A stretch of DNA of 64,000 nt from NCBI GenBank assembly GCA_003142595.1, contig PLMU01000010.1:1-64000 (forward strand). The letters are read 5' to 3'. This stretch comes from Phycisphaerales bacterium. Lineage in GTDB: Bacteria; Planctomycetota; Phycisphaerae; Sedimentisphaerales; UBA12454. Position numbers and translations under genes: made by a program. Within the stretch, counting starts at the first letter, position 1. The number at the start of each line of letters is the position of its first letter. The notes beneath the pieces were generated by a model that was not told the DNA's origin, searched no databases, and worked only from the letters and a program-made list of their open reading frames with translations. This document shows, one piece after another, positions 9,222 through 17,539 of this stretch.

Positions 9222-9357
9222 TGAGAATTAAATGTAAAGAGGCTATGAAATTATTGTTGAGGCCCTGACCGATAGTGAAAGTGAGCTTGTTTGTTGTGAC
9301 GAGAAGAAGTTGGAAATTTATGACTTGACACAATGCACGCCGAGGGTATCAATATAA
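9221..9357 (+). pseudogene. Frameshifted desulforedoxin-like small gene
   Basis: The ATG overlapping the previous stop begins MRIKCKE and then soon runs to a stop. One base out of frame the reading continues as GYEIIVEALTDSESELVCCD, then EKKLEIYDL, ending at 9357. Joined, the product of about 45 residues resembles the desulforedoxin-type iron or zinc site (a KCK start, then VEAL and ELVCCD). The second half has no normal start codon of its own. The break at about 9238-9243 is either a true frameshift mutation or a one-base sequencing error. Confidence 0.45.
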
Positions 9358-9427
9358 TGGTTTCCGGACAAGGATTTCCTGGAAATGAATAGAAACTAAA
9401 GTCATTAAAACTTTGAAAGGAGAAAAA

Positions 9428-9820
9428 ATGATTCGAAAAGCCATGTTTATAGTATGTATGTTGTCGATAGCATTGATTTTGGGGTGTCAGGAAGAAAAGA
9501 AGTCTGCTTCGGAAGTAAAAGAAATAAAACAGGCTCAGACAAAAGAATTGGAATATTCTATTGCCAACACTTGTGAAGGTTGTGACACAAGAATGGCTTT
9601 AGATATGAGTCCTCGCGACATAGAAATAGGACATAACCCGGGTATTGATAACCAGCAACTTTATTTGACTGTTGTTGACAAAGAGGGCAAACCACTAAAA
9701 TGTTGCGACCAGCCGATGAGAATGGTGGTTAGAAACAACGGGAAATTGGCTTTGTACTGTCCGCATTGTGGAAAACTTAAACCTATCGCGGTAAAAGACG
9801 GCAAGGTAACAGTCGAATAA
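9428..9820 (+). CDS. Cysteine-rich lipoprotein with zinc-ribbon-like motifs
   Basis: A 130-residue predicted lipoprotein. The N-terminal signal MIRKAMFIVCMLSIALILGC ends in a lipobox with Cys20 as the lipidated residue. The mature part has three cysteine pairs (CEGC, KCCD and CPHC), which suggests bound metal or redox cysteines in the periplasm. The start is the ATG directly after AAAGGAG. It follows the frameshifted desulforedoxin-like gene in a run of small cysteine-rich genes. A weaker AAGGATTTCCTGG sequence at about 9370-9382 recalls the operator motif of the region. I recognise no named family. Confidence 0.7.
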   Translation: MIRKAMFIVCMLSIALILGCQEEKKSASEVKEIKQAQTKELEYSIANTCEGCDTRMALDMSPRDIEIGHNPGIDNQQLYLTVVDKEGKPLKCCDQPMRMVVRNNGKLALYCPHCGKLKPIAVKDGKVTVE

Positions 9821-9874
9821 GGCTGTATCTGTCAGATAATTGATGAGAATAATATAGAACAGTTTCGAAATCGA

Positions 9875-9896
9875 AATAAAGGGATCTCTCTGTTCG
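9875..9896. promoter_or_regulatory. Operator-like inverted repeat, copy D
   Basis: A degenerate palindrome (AAAGGGATCTCTCTGTTCG) upstream of the dienelactone hydrolase gene. The block 9875-9913 matches copy A at 31 of 39 positions, including the shared downstream stretch GTGAAAAAG/GATGAAAAAG. This makes it more convincing than its own weak symmetry would. Confidence 0.42.
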
Positions 9897-9955
9897 TAGT
9901 GAAAAAGTAAAACCGTTAAGCCGATGTGAAAATTATTATTATGGATGGCTTTATT

Positions 9956-10756
9956 ATGAAAATTGTGACATTTGTGATTGTATTAATGGTTTTCGCACAA
10001 AATTTTACGGAGGCTGCGATGAAAACTCAAACAATCGAATATAAGGACGGCAATACCGTACTTGAAGGCTATCTTGCGTATGATGATGCGATAAAAGAAA
10101 AAATGCCTGTGGTGTTAATTGTTCACGAATGGACGGGTATAGGTTCATACGTAAAGAAAAGGGCTGAACAGATAGCCGGCCTCGGCTACGCGGCATTTGC
10201 CGTTGATATATATGGAAAAGGAATCAGACCGGCTGATGCGAATGAAGCCGCGAAACAAGCGGGCATTTACCGCAGCGACAGGCCTTTGATGCGAAGGCGG
10301 GCGATTGCAGGTCTTGAGGAAGTGAAAAAGTTTTCTTTCGTTGACCCAAAACGAATTGCCGCTATCGGTTATTGTTTTGGCGGAGGTGTTGTGCTTGAAA
10401 TGGCGCGCAGCGGTGCAGATTTAAAAGGAGTGGTTAGTTTTCACGGGAACCTTGACACTCCTCATCCCGAGGATGCGAAAAATATCAAGGCCAAAGTCCT
10501 GGTTCTGCACGGTGCCGACGACCCTTATACTAAGCCGGAGCAGATTACTGCTTTTTGGAAGGAAATGCGCGACGCAAAAGTGGACTGGCAGATGATATTC
10601 TACGGCAATGCTGTGCACGGTTTTACAAATCCGGAGCACGGTAGCGACCCTTCCAAAGGCGCTGCCTATAATAAGGATGCTGATATGCGCTCCTGGCAGG
10701 CAATAAAAACGTTTTTCAATGAGATATTTTTGACGGATGCAAATTTGAAGGGGTGA
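9956..10756 (+). CDS. Secreted dienelactone hydrolase family protein
   Basis: Alpha/beta hydrolase of the dienelactone hydrolase family. The nucleophile motif is GYCFGG (Cys), the acid is Asp in VLHGADDPYT and the base is His in GNAVHGFT. I chose the ATG at 9956 because it gives a clear signal peptide, MKIVTFVIVLMVFAQNFTEA. In-frame GTG 9926 and ATG 9941 would add a few residues. The protein is therefore probably periplasmic. The natural substrate is unknown, since family members cleave varied esters and lactones. Operator-like copy D lies just upstream. Confidence 0.88.
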   Translation: MKIVTFVIVLMVFAQNFTEAAMKTQTIEYKDGNTVLEGYLAYDDAIKEKMPVVLIVHEWTGIGSYVKKRAEQIAGLGYAAFAVDIYGKGIRPADANEAAKQAGIYRSDRPLMRRRAIAGLEEVKKFSFVDPKRIAAIGYCFGGGVVLEMARSGADLKGVVSFHGNLDTPHPEDAKNIKAKVLVLHGADDPYTKPEQITAFWKEMRDAKVDWQMIFYGNAVHGFTNPEHGSDPSKGAAYNKDADMRSWQAIKTFFNEIFLTDANLKG

Positions 10757-10830
10757 CCCGCCAAAAGAAAGGATGAGTCACGGATACCCTTCAGTGCAGG
10801 GATAATACTTATTAAGTAAAAAGGTAATCC

Positions 10831-10854
10831 AAAACAGGGAAATTCCTTATTTCG
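10831..10854. promoter_or_regulatory. Operator-like inverted repeat, copy E
   Basis: Core CAGGGAAATTCCTTATTTCG downstream of the hydrolase gene. A TATATT at 10868-10873 is a possible -10 sequence, which places the site across the expected -35 position. No credible protein gene follows; instead a terminator comes about 110 bases later. Confidence 0.42.
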
Positions 10855-10879
10855 CAAAAGTAATCAATATATTTAAAAG

Positions 10880-10993
10880 AATGCGTAAACACGAGCAGCC
10901 CCGTATTCTTTAATGGGGAATATAAACCCGTGCGAAACAGAAATGTATCTTGCGGGTTTAGCCTGCCGATTTTACTCGGCGGGCTTTTTATTT
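10880..10993 (+). ncRNA. Candidate small RNA ending in an intrinsic terminator
   Basis: Between operator-like copy E and the terminator at 10961-10993 lie two further possible stems: CCCC (10899-10902) with GGGG (10915-10918), and AAACCCG (10924-10930) with CGGGTTT (10953-10959). The only plus-strand frame here, from a GTG at 10930, is not protein-like and overlaps comEC. A short regulated RNA is one reading. The other is simply the 3' untranslated end of the hydrolase mRNA. Confidence 0.35.
10961..10993 (+). terminator. Intrinsic terminator
   Basis: A nine-base-pair GC-rich stem, GCCTGCCGA with TCGGCGGGC (one G-T pair), a six-base loop, then TTTTTATTTT. The T-run is on the plus strand only, so it ends rightward transcripts from the hydrolase or the candidate small RNA, not comEC. 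Confidence 0.8.
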
Positions 10994-11046
10994 TGGCATT
11001 TGTCCGCAAAGATACTAAGACAAAAAAATTAACAAGATATACGAAG

Positions 11047-13524
11047 TTAGTCGGCCGAAAGATTTTTAAAAGTCGAAAGTCGGATTTGGCCGGCCGAATC
11101 AATCTGGCAGGTAACGGCGCCATCTTTGCAGGTATAATGACTTTGAGATTTTTCCTTAATTGCCGGACTTATAGAAGAAAGCCTGGCCTCGGAGCAGCTT
11201 GTGATAAGAAATTCAGGTTTGAAAGCGGTTAAAAAATTTGGGTCGGTCGTTCTGCCCGAGCCGTGATGAGGTGTTATCATTAAATCAACATCCAATTGCG
11301 GATATAAATTCATTAACTTCCCCTGAACATCGGCAGTTATGTCGGAACAAAACAAAATTTTCCTGCCGGCGTATTCAACCAATAATACAAGAGACGATTC
11401 ATTGTCCGTTAAGGAATTTTCATACGCCGTTTCGTTCGGCCATAAACGGGTAATAGCAGTATTACCTAAGGAGATTTTTTTAGGTGCGACGCTAAAAGGA
11501 ATATTCTTAGCCCTGATAAACTCGCATAATTTTGCATCGGTTTTTGATGTTGCTGCGCTTTGTAAAAACTTCGAGGTTGTGTAAACATTTTTACATTTGT
11601 GTTTATCAAGAATTTCAGGCAGACCGTCGTAATGGTCAATATCGTCGTGACTGACAAATACGGTGTTGATTTTATCTTCAGCGGCATAATTCAAAAAAGG
11701 ATTAACTATATTATCGCCGATGTTTCTGTTCGTAATTGAACCGGCGTCGATAATAAAGCTTTTGTCGTCAGGAGTTCTGATATATGCCGCCTGTCCATGG
11801 CCGACAGATAGAATGGTTAATGTCAGTTTATTGGCTTTTCCTATTTTGTTTATAAAGACGGCAGAAAACAACAATAAAGTAATCACTGCGGGATAAAGGT
11901 AATTCAAAACTGTTTTTTTACGAAATGGGAAAAACTTCCACAAAAAAAGTACCAGATAAAAAGCCAAAATGAGATAAATTGGCGGTTTGCCGACAATTAT
12001 TTGCGAAAACGGCACTTTGGCAAAGAGCGTAACAAGTTCTGAAAGTCCCCACGCTGAAAAATCAATTATATATGCGAGTCCTGCCGCCAATGTCGGCAGC
12101 AGGGGATTTAATAAAATTTTAAATGTGCCCAGAATTAAAATTACCGCTACCGGAAAAGAGGCGGGGACTGTCCAAATGGCGCCAAATAACTGAAATTGAT
12201 AAAAGTTCCAGGCGATAAGTGGTACGACAGCTATGCATGCGGCGATACCTATCGCTAACATATCGAGAAGCATTCGTAAAGACTTAACAGGCAGAACAAG
12301 AAAATTGCGAATCGGCTCATAAAATAAAACTATCCCAAGTACTGCTGCAAAGGATAATTGAAAACCTGCATTCATAAAATCCATCGGCTTTATGAGTAGA
12401 AGAAAAATTGCTGAAACAGAGAGACTATTTAGGGCTTTTGATTGGCGGCTAAGCAAATTGGCCAGGCAAAAGATAATAAACATTATTCCCGCGCGAAGAC
12501 TTGACGATTGAGCTGGAATTGCCAGAAGAAAAAGAATTGTCGCGATTATGCCGGCAATAGCTCGGCCTTGATGCAGCAGTCCTGCCTTTTTCGAGAGCCA
12601 CCAGAAGAAACCGGCTAAGATTCCGACATTCAGGCCCGATAGGGCGACCAGGTGAACAAGACCAGTTTTTATAAAATCATTGTAAAGTTTTTTATCAATT
12701 TTTGTCCTGCTGCCAAGGAGGAGCGCTTCAGTAAGAGAAATATTTTTATCAGATTCGGCACCCTCGAGCAAAGCAGCAATGGCATATTGCCGAACCTTTG
12801 CCTTGATGTCAAACAGCGATTTTATTTCTTCAGTGCCGAGTACCGTTATAGCTTTTGCGGTTTTAACAGATGCAGAAAGAAAAACGCCGTTGTTGTTCAT
12901 ATATTCAGCGGTATCGAACTGCCCCGGATTGTCTGCGGCAGAAAATTTATCAAGTTTGCAAAACGCTTCAATTTTATAACCTGTATTTACATCTTTTACT
13001 GGTTCTGAAATATAAAATTTTATGGTGCCGTTTGCTTTTGTCCAGCCGCCGGCTGTTTTTGCCTCGGAAACTTTCGCGTAAAAAGTTGTATAAGGACCGG
13101 AGGGGAAAAATTCGGCAAAAACCCAGTCATTATTATCGACAACTGCCGGTTTTGAGATTATCTGCGCTCTTATATGCGCAAAAGTAAAATCATCGCCGGC
13201 GATTTTGCGAATATCATTCACTGCAGGCTTGTTGTAATTTATTAACCTTATTGAACCCAGGCAGAGGAAACATAAAAAAACTGATATATAGATAAGATTA
13301 TTTCTACCGGCGAAAAATTTGTCAGAAAAAAATAAAATAAAACATATGATTAAAACGCCAAACCAGATAAACAGCGGCAAATGGCAATAGTATTGAATGA
13401 CAAGGCCGGCGATTAAACCAACGGCAGGCAAAACGGCAGGGCAGATGAGTAAGGTTTCTTTTAATAGCGATTGCGACTCAAGATTTTTCTTGAACTCCTC
13501 AATTTTTTGTTGAATTTCGTCCAT
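11047..13524 (-). CDS. comEC: ComEC/Rec2 DNA-uptake channel protein
   Basis: Inner-membrane competence protein expected to carry single-stranded DNA into the cytoplasm during transformation. At ~825 residues it has the full family layout: an N-terminal membrane pair and DUF4131-like soluble part, a central multi-span competence domain (begins near LTEALLLGSRTKID), and a C-terminal metallo-beta-lactamase domain with SVGHGQAAYI, SHDDIDHYDGLPE and TPHHGSG. I chose the ATG at 13524 (MDEIQQK); an in-frame TTG at 13560 would add 12 residues. It follows serS on the same strand with a perfect hairpin in the gap. Confidence 0.9.
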   Translation of the reverse strand: MDEIQQKIEEFKKNLESQSLLKETLLICPAVLPAVGLIAGLVIQYYCHLPLFIWFGVLIICFILFFSDKFFAGRNNLIYISVFLCFLCLGSIRLINYNKPAVNDIRKIAGDDFTFAHIRAQIISKPAVVDNNDWVFAEFFPSGPYTTFYAKVSEAKTAGGWTKANGTIKFYISEPVKDVNTGYKIEAFCKLDKFSAADNPGQFDTAEYMNNNGVFLSASVKTAKAITVLGTEEIKSLFDIKAKVRQYAIAALLEGAESDKNISLTEALLLGSRTKIDKKLYNDFIKTGLVHLVALSGLNVGILAGFFWWLSKKAGLLHQGRAIAGIIATILFLLAIPAQSSSLRAGIMFIIFCLANLLSRQSKALNSLSVSAIFLLLIKPMDFMNAGFQLSFAAVLGIVLFYEPIRNFLVLPVKSLRMLLDMLAIGIAACIAVVPLIAWNFYQFQLFGAIWTVPASFPVAVILILGTFKILLNPLLPTLAAGLAYIIDFSAWGLSELVTLFAKVPFSQIIVGKPPIYLILAFYLVLFLWKFFPFRKKTVLNYLYPAVITLLLFSAVFINKIGKANKLTLTILSVGHGQAAYIRTPDDKSFIIDAGSITNRNIGDNIVNPFLNYAAEDKINTVFVSHDDIDHYDGLPEILDKHKCKNVYTTSKFLQSAATSKTDAKLCEFIRAKNIPFSVAPKKISLGNTAITRLWPNETAYENSLTDNESSLVLLVEYAGRKILFCSDITADVQGKLMNLYPQLDVDLMITPHHGSGRTTDPNFLTAFKPEFLITSCSEARLSSISPAIKEKSQSHYTCKDGAVTCQIDSAGQIRLSTFKNLSAD

Positions 13525-13535
13525 GATAAAAGAAA

Positions 13536-13554
13536 TATCCCTCGTAGAGGGATA
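13536..13554. promoter_or_regulatory. Perfect hairpin between serS and comEC
   Basis: TATCCCTC and GAGGGATA form an eight-base-pair stem around a three-base loop, 11 bases upstream of the comEC ATG. On the comEC strand it is followed by T-rich ATTTCTTTT, so it may act as a weak terminator or attenuator, or affect comEC translation. Confidence 0.4.
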
Positions 13555-13588
13555 CCTCAATTTTGCATTTTAAACTTTGATTTTTAAA

Positions 13589-14860
13589 TTACTTTGTGAT
13601 TCTTTCCATACCGTTCATATATGGCCGCAGAACTTCCGGTATGGTAACAGAGCCATCCTTGTTCTGATTAAGCTCAAGAACCGGTATCAAAATTCGCGGC
13701 GATGCGATAACGGTATTATTTAATGTATGACAAAAGAGATTTTTCTTCGTCTTATTATCTTTGTAGCGAAGGTTTAGTCTTCTTGCCTGAAAATCATAGA
13801 ATTTGCTCGCGCTGTGCGTTTCGCCATAGCTTTTCCTCGACGGCATCCACGCTTCGATATCGTATTTTTTCGCCTGTCCTCTGCCAAGGTCGCCTGTGCA
13901 GACTTTTACGACACGATACGGTATGCCCATAGCCTGCATAACACCTTCGGCGTTGGCCCGGATTTCCTCGTGGAATTTTGCGCTTTGTTCCGCGTCGTTT
14001 TCGCAAATCACGACCTGCTCGACTTTATCGAACTGATGAATCCTGTATAAACCGTAAGTATCTTTTCCCGCCGCGCCGGCTTCCCTGCGGTAGCAGGTAC
14101 TCAAACCCACAAATTTCTTCGGCATCATTTCCTGCGACAGAATTTCGCCCATAAAATAAGCCGTCAAAGGTACTTCAGCGGTTCCGGCAAGATTTAATTC
14201 GTCCCGTTCCATTCGGTATGTCTGCTCTTCCGAACCGGGATAGTAGCCAGTGCCGGCCATCGCCTCGTTTTTCATCAGCATCGGAACAGAAAAAGGCACA
14301 TAGCCTTTCTTAACCATATAATCAATCGAAAAGCGAAGAATCGCCCAATGCAGAAGGGCGCCTGCGCCTTTTAAAAAGTAATTTCTCGTTCCCGCCAGCC
14401 GTACTGCTCTTTCGACATCAATTATATCAAGTGCCGTTCCGAGTTGGATATGGTCTTTCGGCTCGAAATCGAATTTGCGAATCTCGCCCCATTTGGCAAT
14501 CTCGACATTTTCCGTATCGTCCTTGCCCAGCGGCACATCGTCGTCCGCAGGCTGAGGAACCTGAAGCATCATCGCGTTGAATTCAGGCTCGAGATTTTTT
14601 ATTTGTTCGGCAAGAGACGCTTCTTCGGTTTTATATTCGGCAAGTTTATTGATAAGTTTTTGTTTTTCATCGCCGGCCAGTTTGGCGATTGATTTGCCCA
14701 GCGTATTTTTTTCTGTTGTTATTTCCTGCTGACGGGTCTTTACCTTGCGCAGGTCCGAATCAAGCTGAAGCAATCTATCGATATCGACATAAAAATTTTT
14801 CGCCCGGCAGACATCCTTGAACGGCTGAGGATTTTCACGAATTAGTTTAATATCAATCAT
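13589..14860 (-). CDS. serS: Seryl-tRNA synthetase
   Basis: Class II aminoacyl-tRNA synthetase that charges tRNA-Ser with serine in the cytoplasm. The 423 residues match the family. The N-terminus MIDIKLIRENPQPFKDVCRA leads into the long coiled-coil arm (~30-100). The class II motif 2 region reads CYRREAGAAGKDTYGLYR, and motif 3 lies near the C-terminus (CHTLNNTVIASPR). It sits 16 bases after the first ketosynthase gene on the same strand, so it probably shares a transcript with the acyl-chain operon. Confidence 0.97.
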   Translation of the reverse strand: MIDIKLIRENPQPFKDVCRAKNFYVDIDRLLQLDSDLRKVKTRQQEITTEKNTLGKSIAKLAGDEKQKLINKLAEYKTEEASLAEQIKNLEPEFNAMMLQVPQPADDDVPLGKDDTENVEIAKWGEIRKFDFEPKDHIQLGTALDIIDVERAVRLAGTRNYFLKGAGALLHWAILRFSIDYMVKKGYVPFSVPMLMKNEAMAGTGYYPGSEEQTYRMERDELNLAGTAEVPLTAYFMGEILSQEMMPKKFVGLSTCYRREAGAAGKDTYGLYRIHQFDKVEQVVICENDAEQSAKFHEEIRANAEGVMQAMGIPYRVVKVCTGDLGRGQAKKYDIEAWMPSRKSYGETHSASKFYDFQARRLNLRYKDNKTKKNLFCHTLNNTVIASPRILIPVLELNQNKDGSVTIPEVLRPYMNGMERITK

Positions 14861-14875
14861 AGCTCAATCTTAAAT

Positions 14876-16183
14876 TTAATTTTTGTATCGTTTTATTATA
14901 ACAACACTATTCTGGCCGCCAAAGCCAAAAGATTCTTTTAATGCGATATCAACCTGGGCTTTTCGGGGCTTATTCGGCACATAATCCAGGTCCAAATTCG
15001 GGTCAGGGTCGTTCAAATTTATCGTCGGCGGCAAAATTCCGTCCCGTATCGCAAGGACACAGGTAATAAGCTCCGCAGCACCAGCCGCTCCGATTAAATG
15101 CCCCATCATACTCTTGACGCTGCTTGCGGGAATATTTTTCGCCTCTTCCTTAAAGACCTTTTTTAATGCGAAGGTTTCAATCTTATCATTTTCGGCCGTG
15201 CTTGTGCCGTGCGTGCTCACATAGTCTATGTCTTTGTAGGTTAATTTCGCGTCTTTCAAAGCGGCTTCGATTGCCTGCACCGCGCCGCGGGCTTCCTCGT
15301 GCATATCTGTTACGCGGAATGCGTCGTTGCTGCCGCCGTAGCCGATGACTTCAGCCAGAATTTCGACTCCGCGTTTCTTTGCCGATTCGAGCGTTTCGAG
15401 AATGACCAGTGACGCTCCTTCGCCGATTACAAAGCCATCTCTGCTCGCCGTGAATGGCCGCGATGCCGTTGTTGGGCTGTCGTTTCTTGTCGATAGGGCG
15501 GTCAACCGGTTGAACCCGGTAACGCCCAGCGGATGTATCATACAATGAGCGCCGCCGGCAATCATCACATCAGCCTGACCCAATTGCAACATTTTAAACG
15601 CTTCGCCGACAGCCTGCGTGCTTGCCGCACAAGCCGTAAGACAACTCCTGACCGGCCCGCGAGCGCCGGTAAACATCGAAACGTGAGCTGCGGGCATATT
15701 CGGCTCCTGCTCAAGCTCGCGCACAGGCTGCATTTTGCCAAACGCCTCAGCGGCCCATTTTATCCAGTCCATTTTCGCCGCTGCATCGTCCCAGCCCTGC
15801 ACAATCGCGTTGAAGAAATTTTCATTATCGACAGAGCCTTCGCCCGCGCCTAAATATATGCCCATTCTTCTGCGGTCGATGCCGTCTTTTGGATTTTCAG
15901 TTTCGATATCAATTTTCGCCTGCCTGCAGGCCTGAGCTGCTGCTCCGATTGCGAATTTGCTGTGGCGGTTGCCGTCTTTATGCAATTCGGGATTTTTCGT
16001 ATATTTTGCAAAGTCGTAGTTTTTAACTTCGGCGCAGAATTTCGTCGGAAATCCTGATGCGTCGAAAATCGTAGTGTAATCCATTCCGCTTTCGCAATTG
16101 CCGATGCGCTTCCACATCGTTGCCACATCGTTGCCCAGCGGGCATACAATTCCAAGTCCCGTTATAACAACCCGTTCTTTCAT
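14876..16183 (-). CDS. Beta-ketoacyl-ACP synthase (FabF-like), complete triad
   Basis: Condensing enzyme of the KAS I/II thiolase-fold family, elongating acyl-ACP with malonyl-ACP in the cytoplasm. All three active-site residues are present: Cys in CLTACAASTQA (Cys185 from the chosen start), His in STHGTSTAENDKIE and His in KSMMGHLIGAAG. The start chosen is the ATG before KERVVITGLG; a GTG four codons upstream is possible. It lies 54 bases after a second ketosynthase that lacks the second His. Paired KS genes of this sort often form a heterodimer of an active KS and a chain-length factor. Confidence 0.93.
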   Translation of the reverse strand: MKERVVITGLGIVCPLGNDVATMWKRIGNCESGMDYTTIFDASGFPTKFCAEVKNYDFAKYTKNPELHKDGNRHSKFAIGAAAQACRQAKIDIETENPKDGIDRRRMGIYLGAGEGSVDNENFFNAIVQGWDDAAAKMDWIKWAAEAFGKMQPVRELEQEPNMPAAHVSMFTGARGPVRSCLTACAASTQAVGEAFKMLQLGQADVMIAGGAHCMIHPLGVTGFNRLTALSTRNDSPTTASRPFTASRDGFVIGEGASLVILETLESAKKRGVEILAEVIGYGGSNDAFRVTDMHEEARGAVQAIEAALKDAKLTYKDIDYVSTHGTSTAENDKIETFALKKVFKEEAKNIPASSVKSMMGHLIGAAGAAELITCVLAIRDGILPPTINLNDPDPNLDLDYVPNKPRKAQVDIALKESFGFGGQNSVVIIKRYKN

Positions 16184-16237
16184 TTTATCAACCACAATTT
16201 ACACCGAAAGTTTTAAGCTTTAAACTCTTTCCAATCT

Positions 16238-17539
16238 TCAATCTTCATTCTTCAATATAATTGCCGCCGTCTGGCCGCCGTAAGTATAACTTGTGCAGAG
16301 AACATAATTTATTTTTTTCTTAATCTGCTCTTTCGCTATATTCAATTTGCATTCTTTATTTTTTTGTTCACAGTTTTTCGCCGCCGGTATAATTCCATCT
16401 CTTATCGCGCAGCACGCCACTACGACATCGACAGCCCCTGCTGCTGCGCCGGTATTGCTGACCATACTCTTTGTTGGAAATACAGGTATAGCATCAACTG
16501 CGCCGCCCAGTGCATTTTGGATTCCTCTTGCCTCGGCGATATCGTCGTCGAAAACTCCTGTTCCGTGCGGGATAATCAAATCGAGCTGCTGCGGTTTAAT
16601 CTTCGCCTGTTCCATCGCAGCTTCTATCGCATACTGAACACCTTTGCCGTCCGGCTCAAGACATTCATATCGCTTATTTATGCTGCAGCTTTGACCGAAG
16701 CCGGCGATTTGAGCGTAAACTTTCGCTCCTCGCTGTTTTGCCGTTTCAGGATTTTCAATTACAATAGTAGCCGCCGCTTCGCCGAACACCGAACCTTTTG
16801 CGTCAGCAGCGAAAGGCCTGCACGCCCCGGCAGGGTTATCATTATAATTTGCCGTTGCTCTTTTAAGCAGGCACTGCCTGAGGTGAACAATCGGATTTAC
16901 CTTCGCTTCACCGCCGCCGGCCAAAGCAGTATCCGCATCGCCTCGCAAAATTATTTGCATAGCTTCGCCGATGGCCAAATGTCCCGCGACCTCGGCGCAG
17001 GTGATGGTATTGCTCGGCCCCTGTATGTCGTGAATTATGCCGACGTGGCAGGCGAGCATATTCGGCAGATATTTGAGCAGCCAAAGCGGCGTAAGATGCT
17101 CGATGCCCTGTGCTCCCCATTTTTTCATATCGAATTTTCCGTCCGTAATGCTTTTTGCAACTGCAGGTGCGAATTCTACAAGGTCGCAGCTAATCAAACC
17201 CGCTCCGAGAATTATTGCTGTTCGCTGCGGATTGATAGTTATGTTCTGCTCGTCGAATGCTTTTGTTTTAAGTCCCGCGTCTTTAATGGCCTCATTGCCC
17301 GCGACAACCGCAAGCTCGATATCTCGCGACATCAGTTTTGTGGTTTTTCGAATTGCCTTGGGGACATAATCGCGAATATTAAATTCAGGAGCCTGTCCTG
17401 CGACTTGGCAGGTAAAACCCGATGGGTCGAAAGCCGTGATTCTGCCGATGCCGCTTTTGCCCTGGCAAAGGCCCGACCATAAATCTTTGTAACTCAGCCC
17501 CAGCGGAGTGATTGCTCCCAATCCTGTAATTACCGTCAT
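16238..17539 (-). CDS. FabF-like ketosynthase with Cys-His-Asn site
   Basis: Thiolase-fold ketosynthase of 433 residues. The candidate nucleophile Cys181 is kept in TITCAEVAGHLAIGEA and His325 in IIPHGTGVFDDD. The second catalytic His, expected in a GH-x-x-GAAG motif, is replaced by Asn362 in KSMVSNTGAAAG. A Cys-His-Asn set is normal in KAS III (FabH) but not in KAS I/II. The protein could be a partner subunit (chain-length-factor-like) of the downstream ketosynthase, or a condensing enzyme with altered substrate use. Its start overlaps the preceding hotdog gene by four bases, showing tight coupling. Confidence 0.88.
   Translation of the reverse strand: MTVITGLGAITPLGLSYKDLWSGLCQGKSGIGRITAFDPSGFTCQVAGQAPEFNIRDYVPKAIRKTTKLMSRDIELAVVAGNEAIKDAGLKTKAFDEQNITINPQRTAIILGAGLISCDLVEFAPAVAKSITDGKFDMKKWGAQGIEHLTPLWLLKYLPNMLACHVGIIHDIQGPSNTITCAEVAGHLAIGEAMQIILRGDADTALAGGGEAKVNPIVHLRQCLLKRATANYNDNPAGACRPFAADAKGSVFGEAAATIVIENPETAKQRGAKVYAQIAGFGQSCSINKRYECLEPDGKGVQYAIEAAMEQAKIKPQQLDLIIPHGTGVFDDDIAEARGIQNALGGAVDAIPVFPTKSMVSNTGAAAGAVDVVVACCAIRDGIIPAAKNCEQKNKECKLNIAKEQIKKKINYVLCTSYTYGGQTAAIILKNED

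Noticed and set aside
10930..11232. A 100-residue plus-strand frame starting with GTG
   Set aside because: It runs across a terminator and into the end of comEC, and has no ribosome site or recognisable domain.
16364..17482. A 372-residue plus-strand open frame
   Set aside because: It lies wholly opposite the second ketosynthase gene, whose motifs are clear, and its own translation resembles no family.
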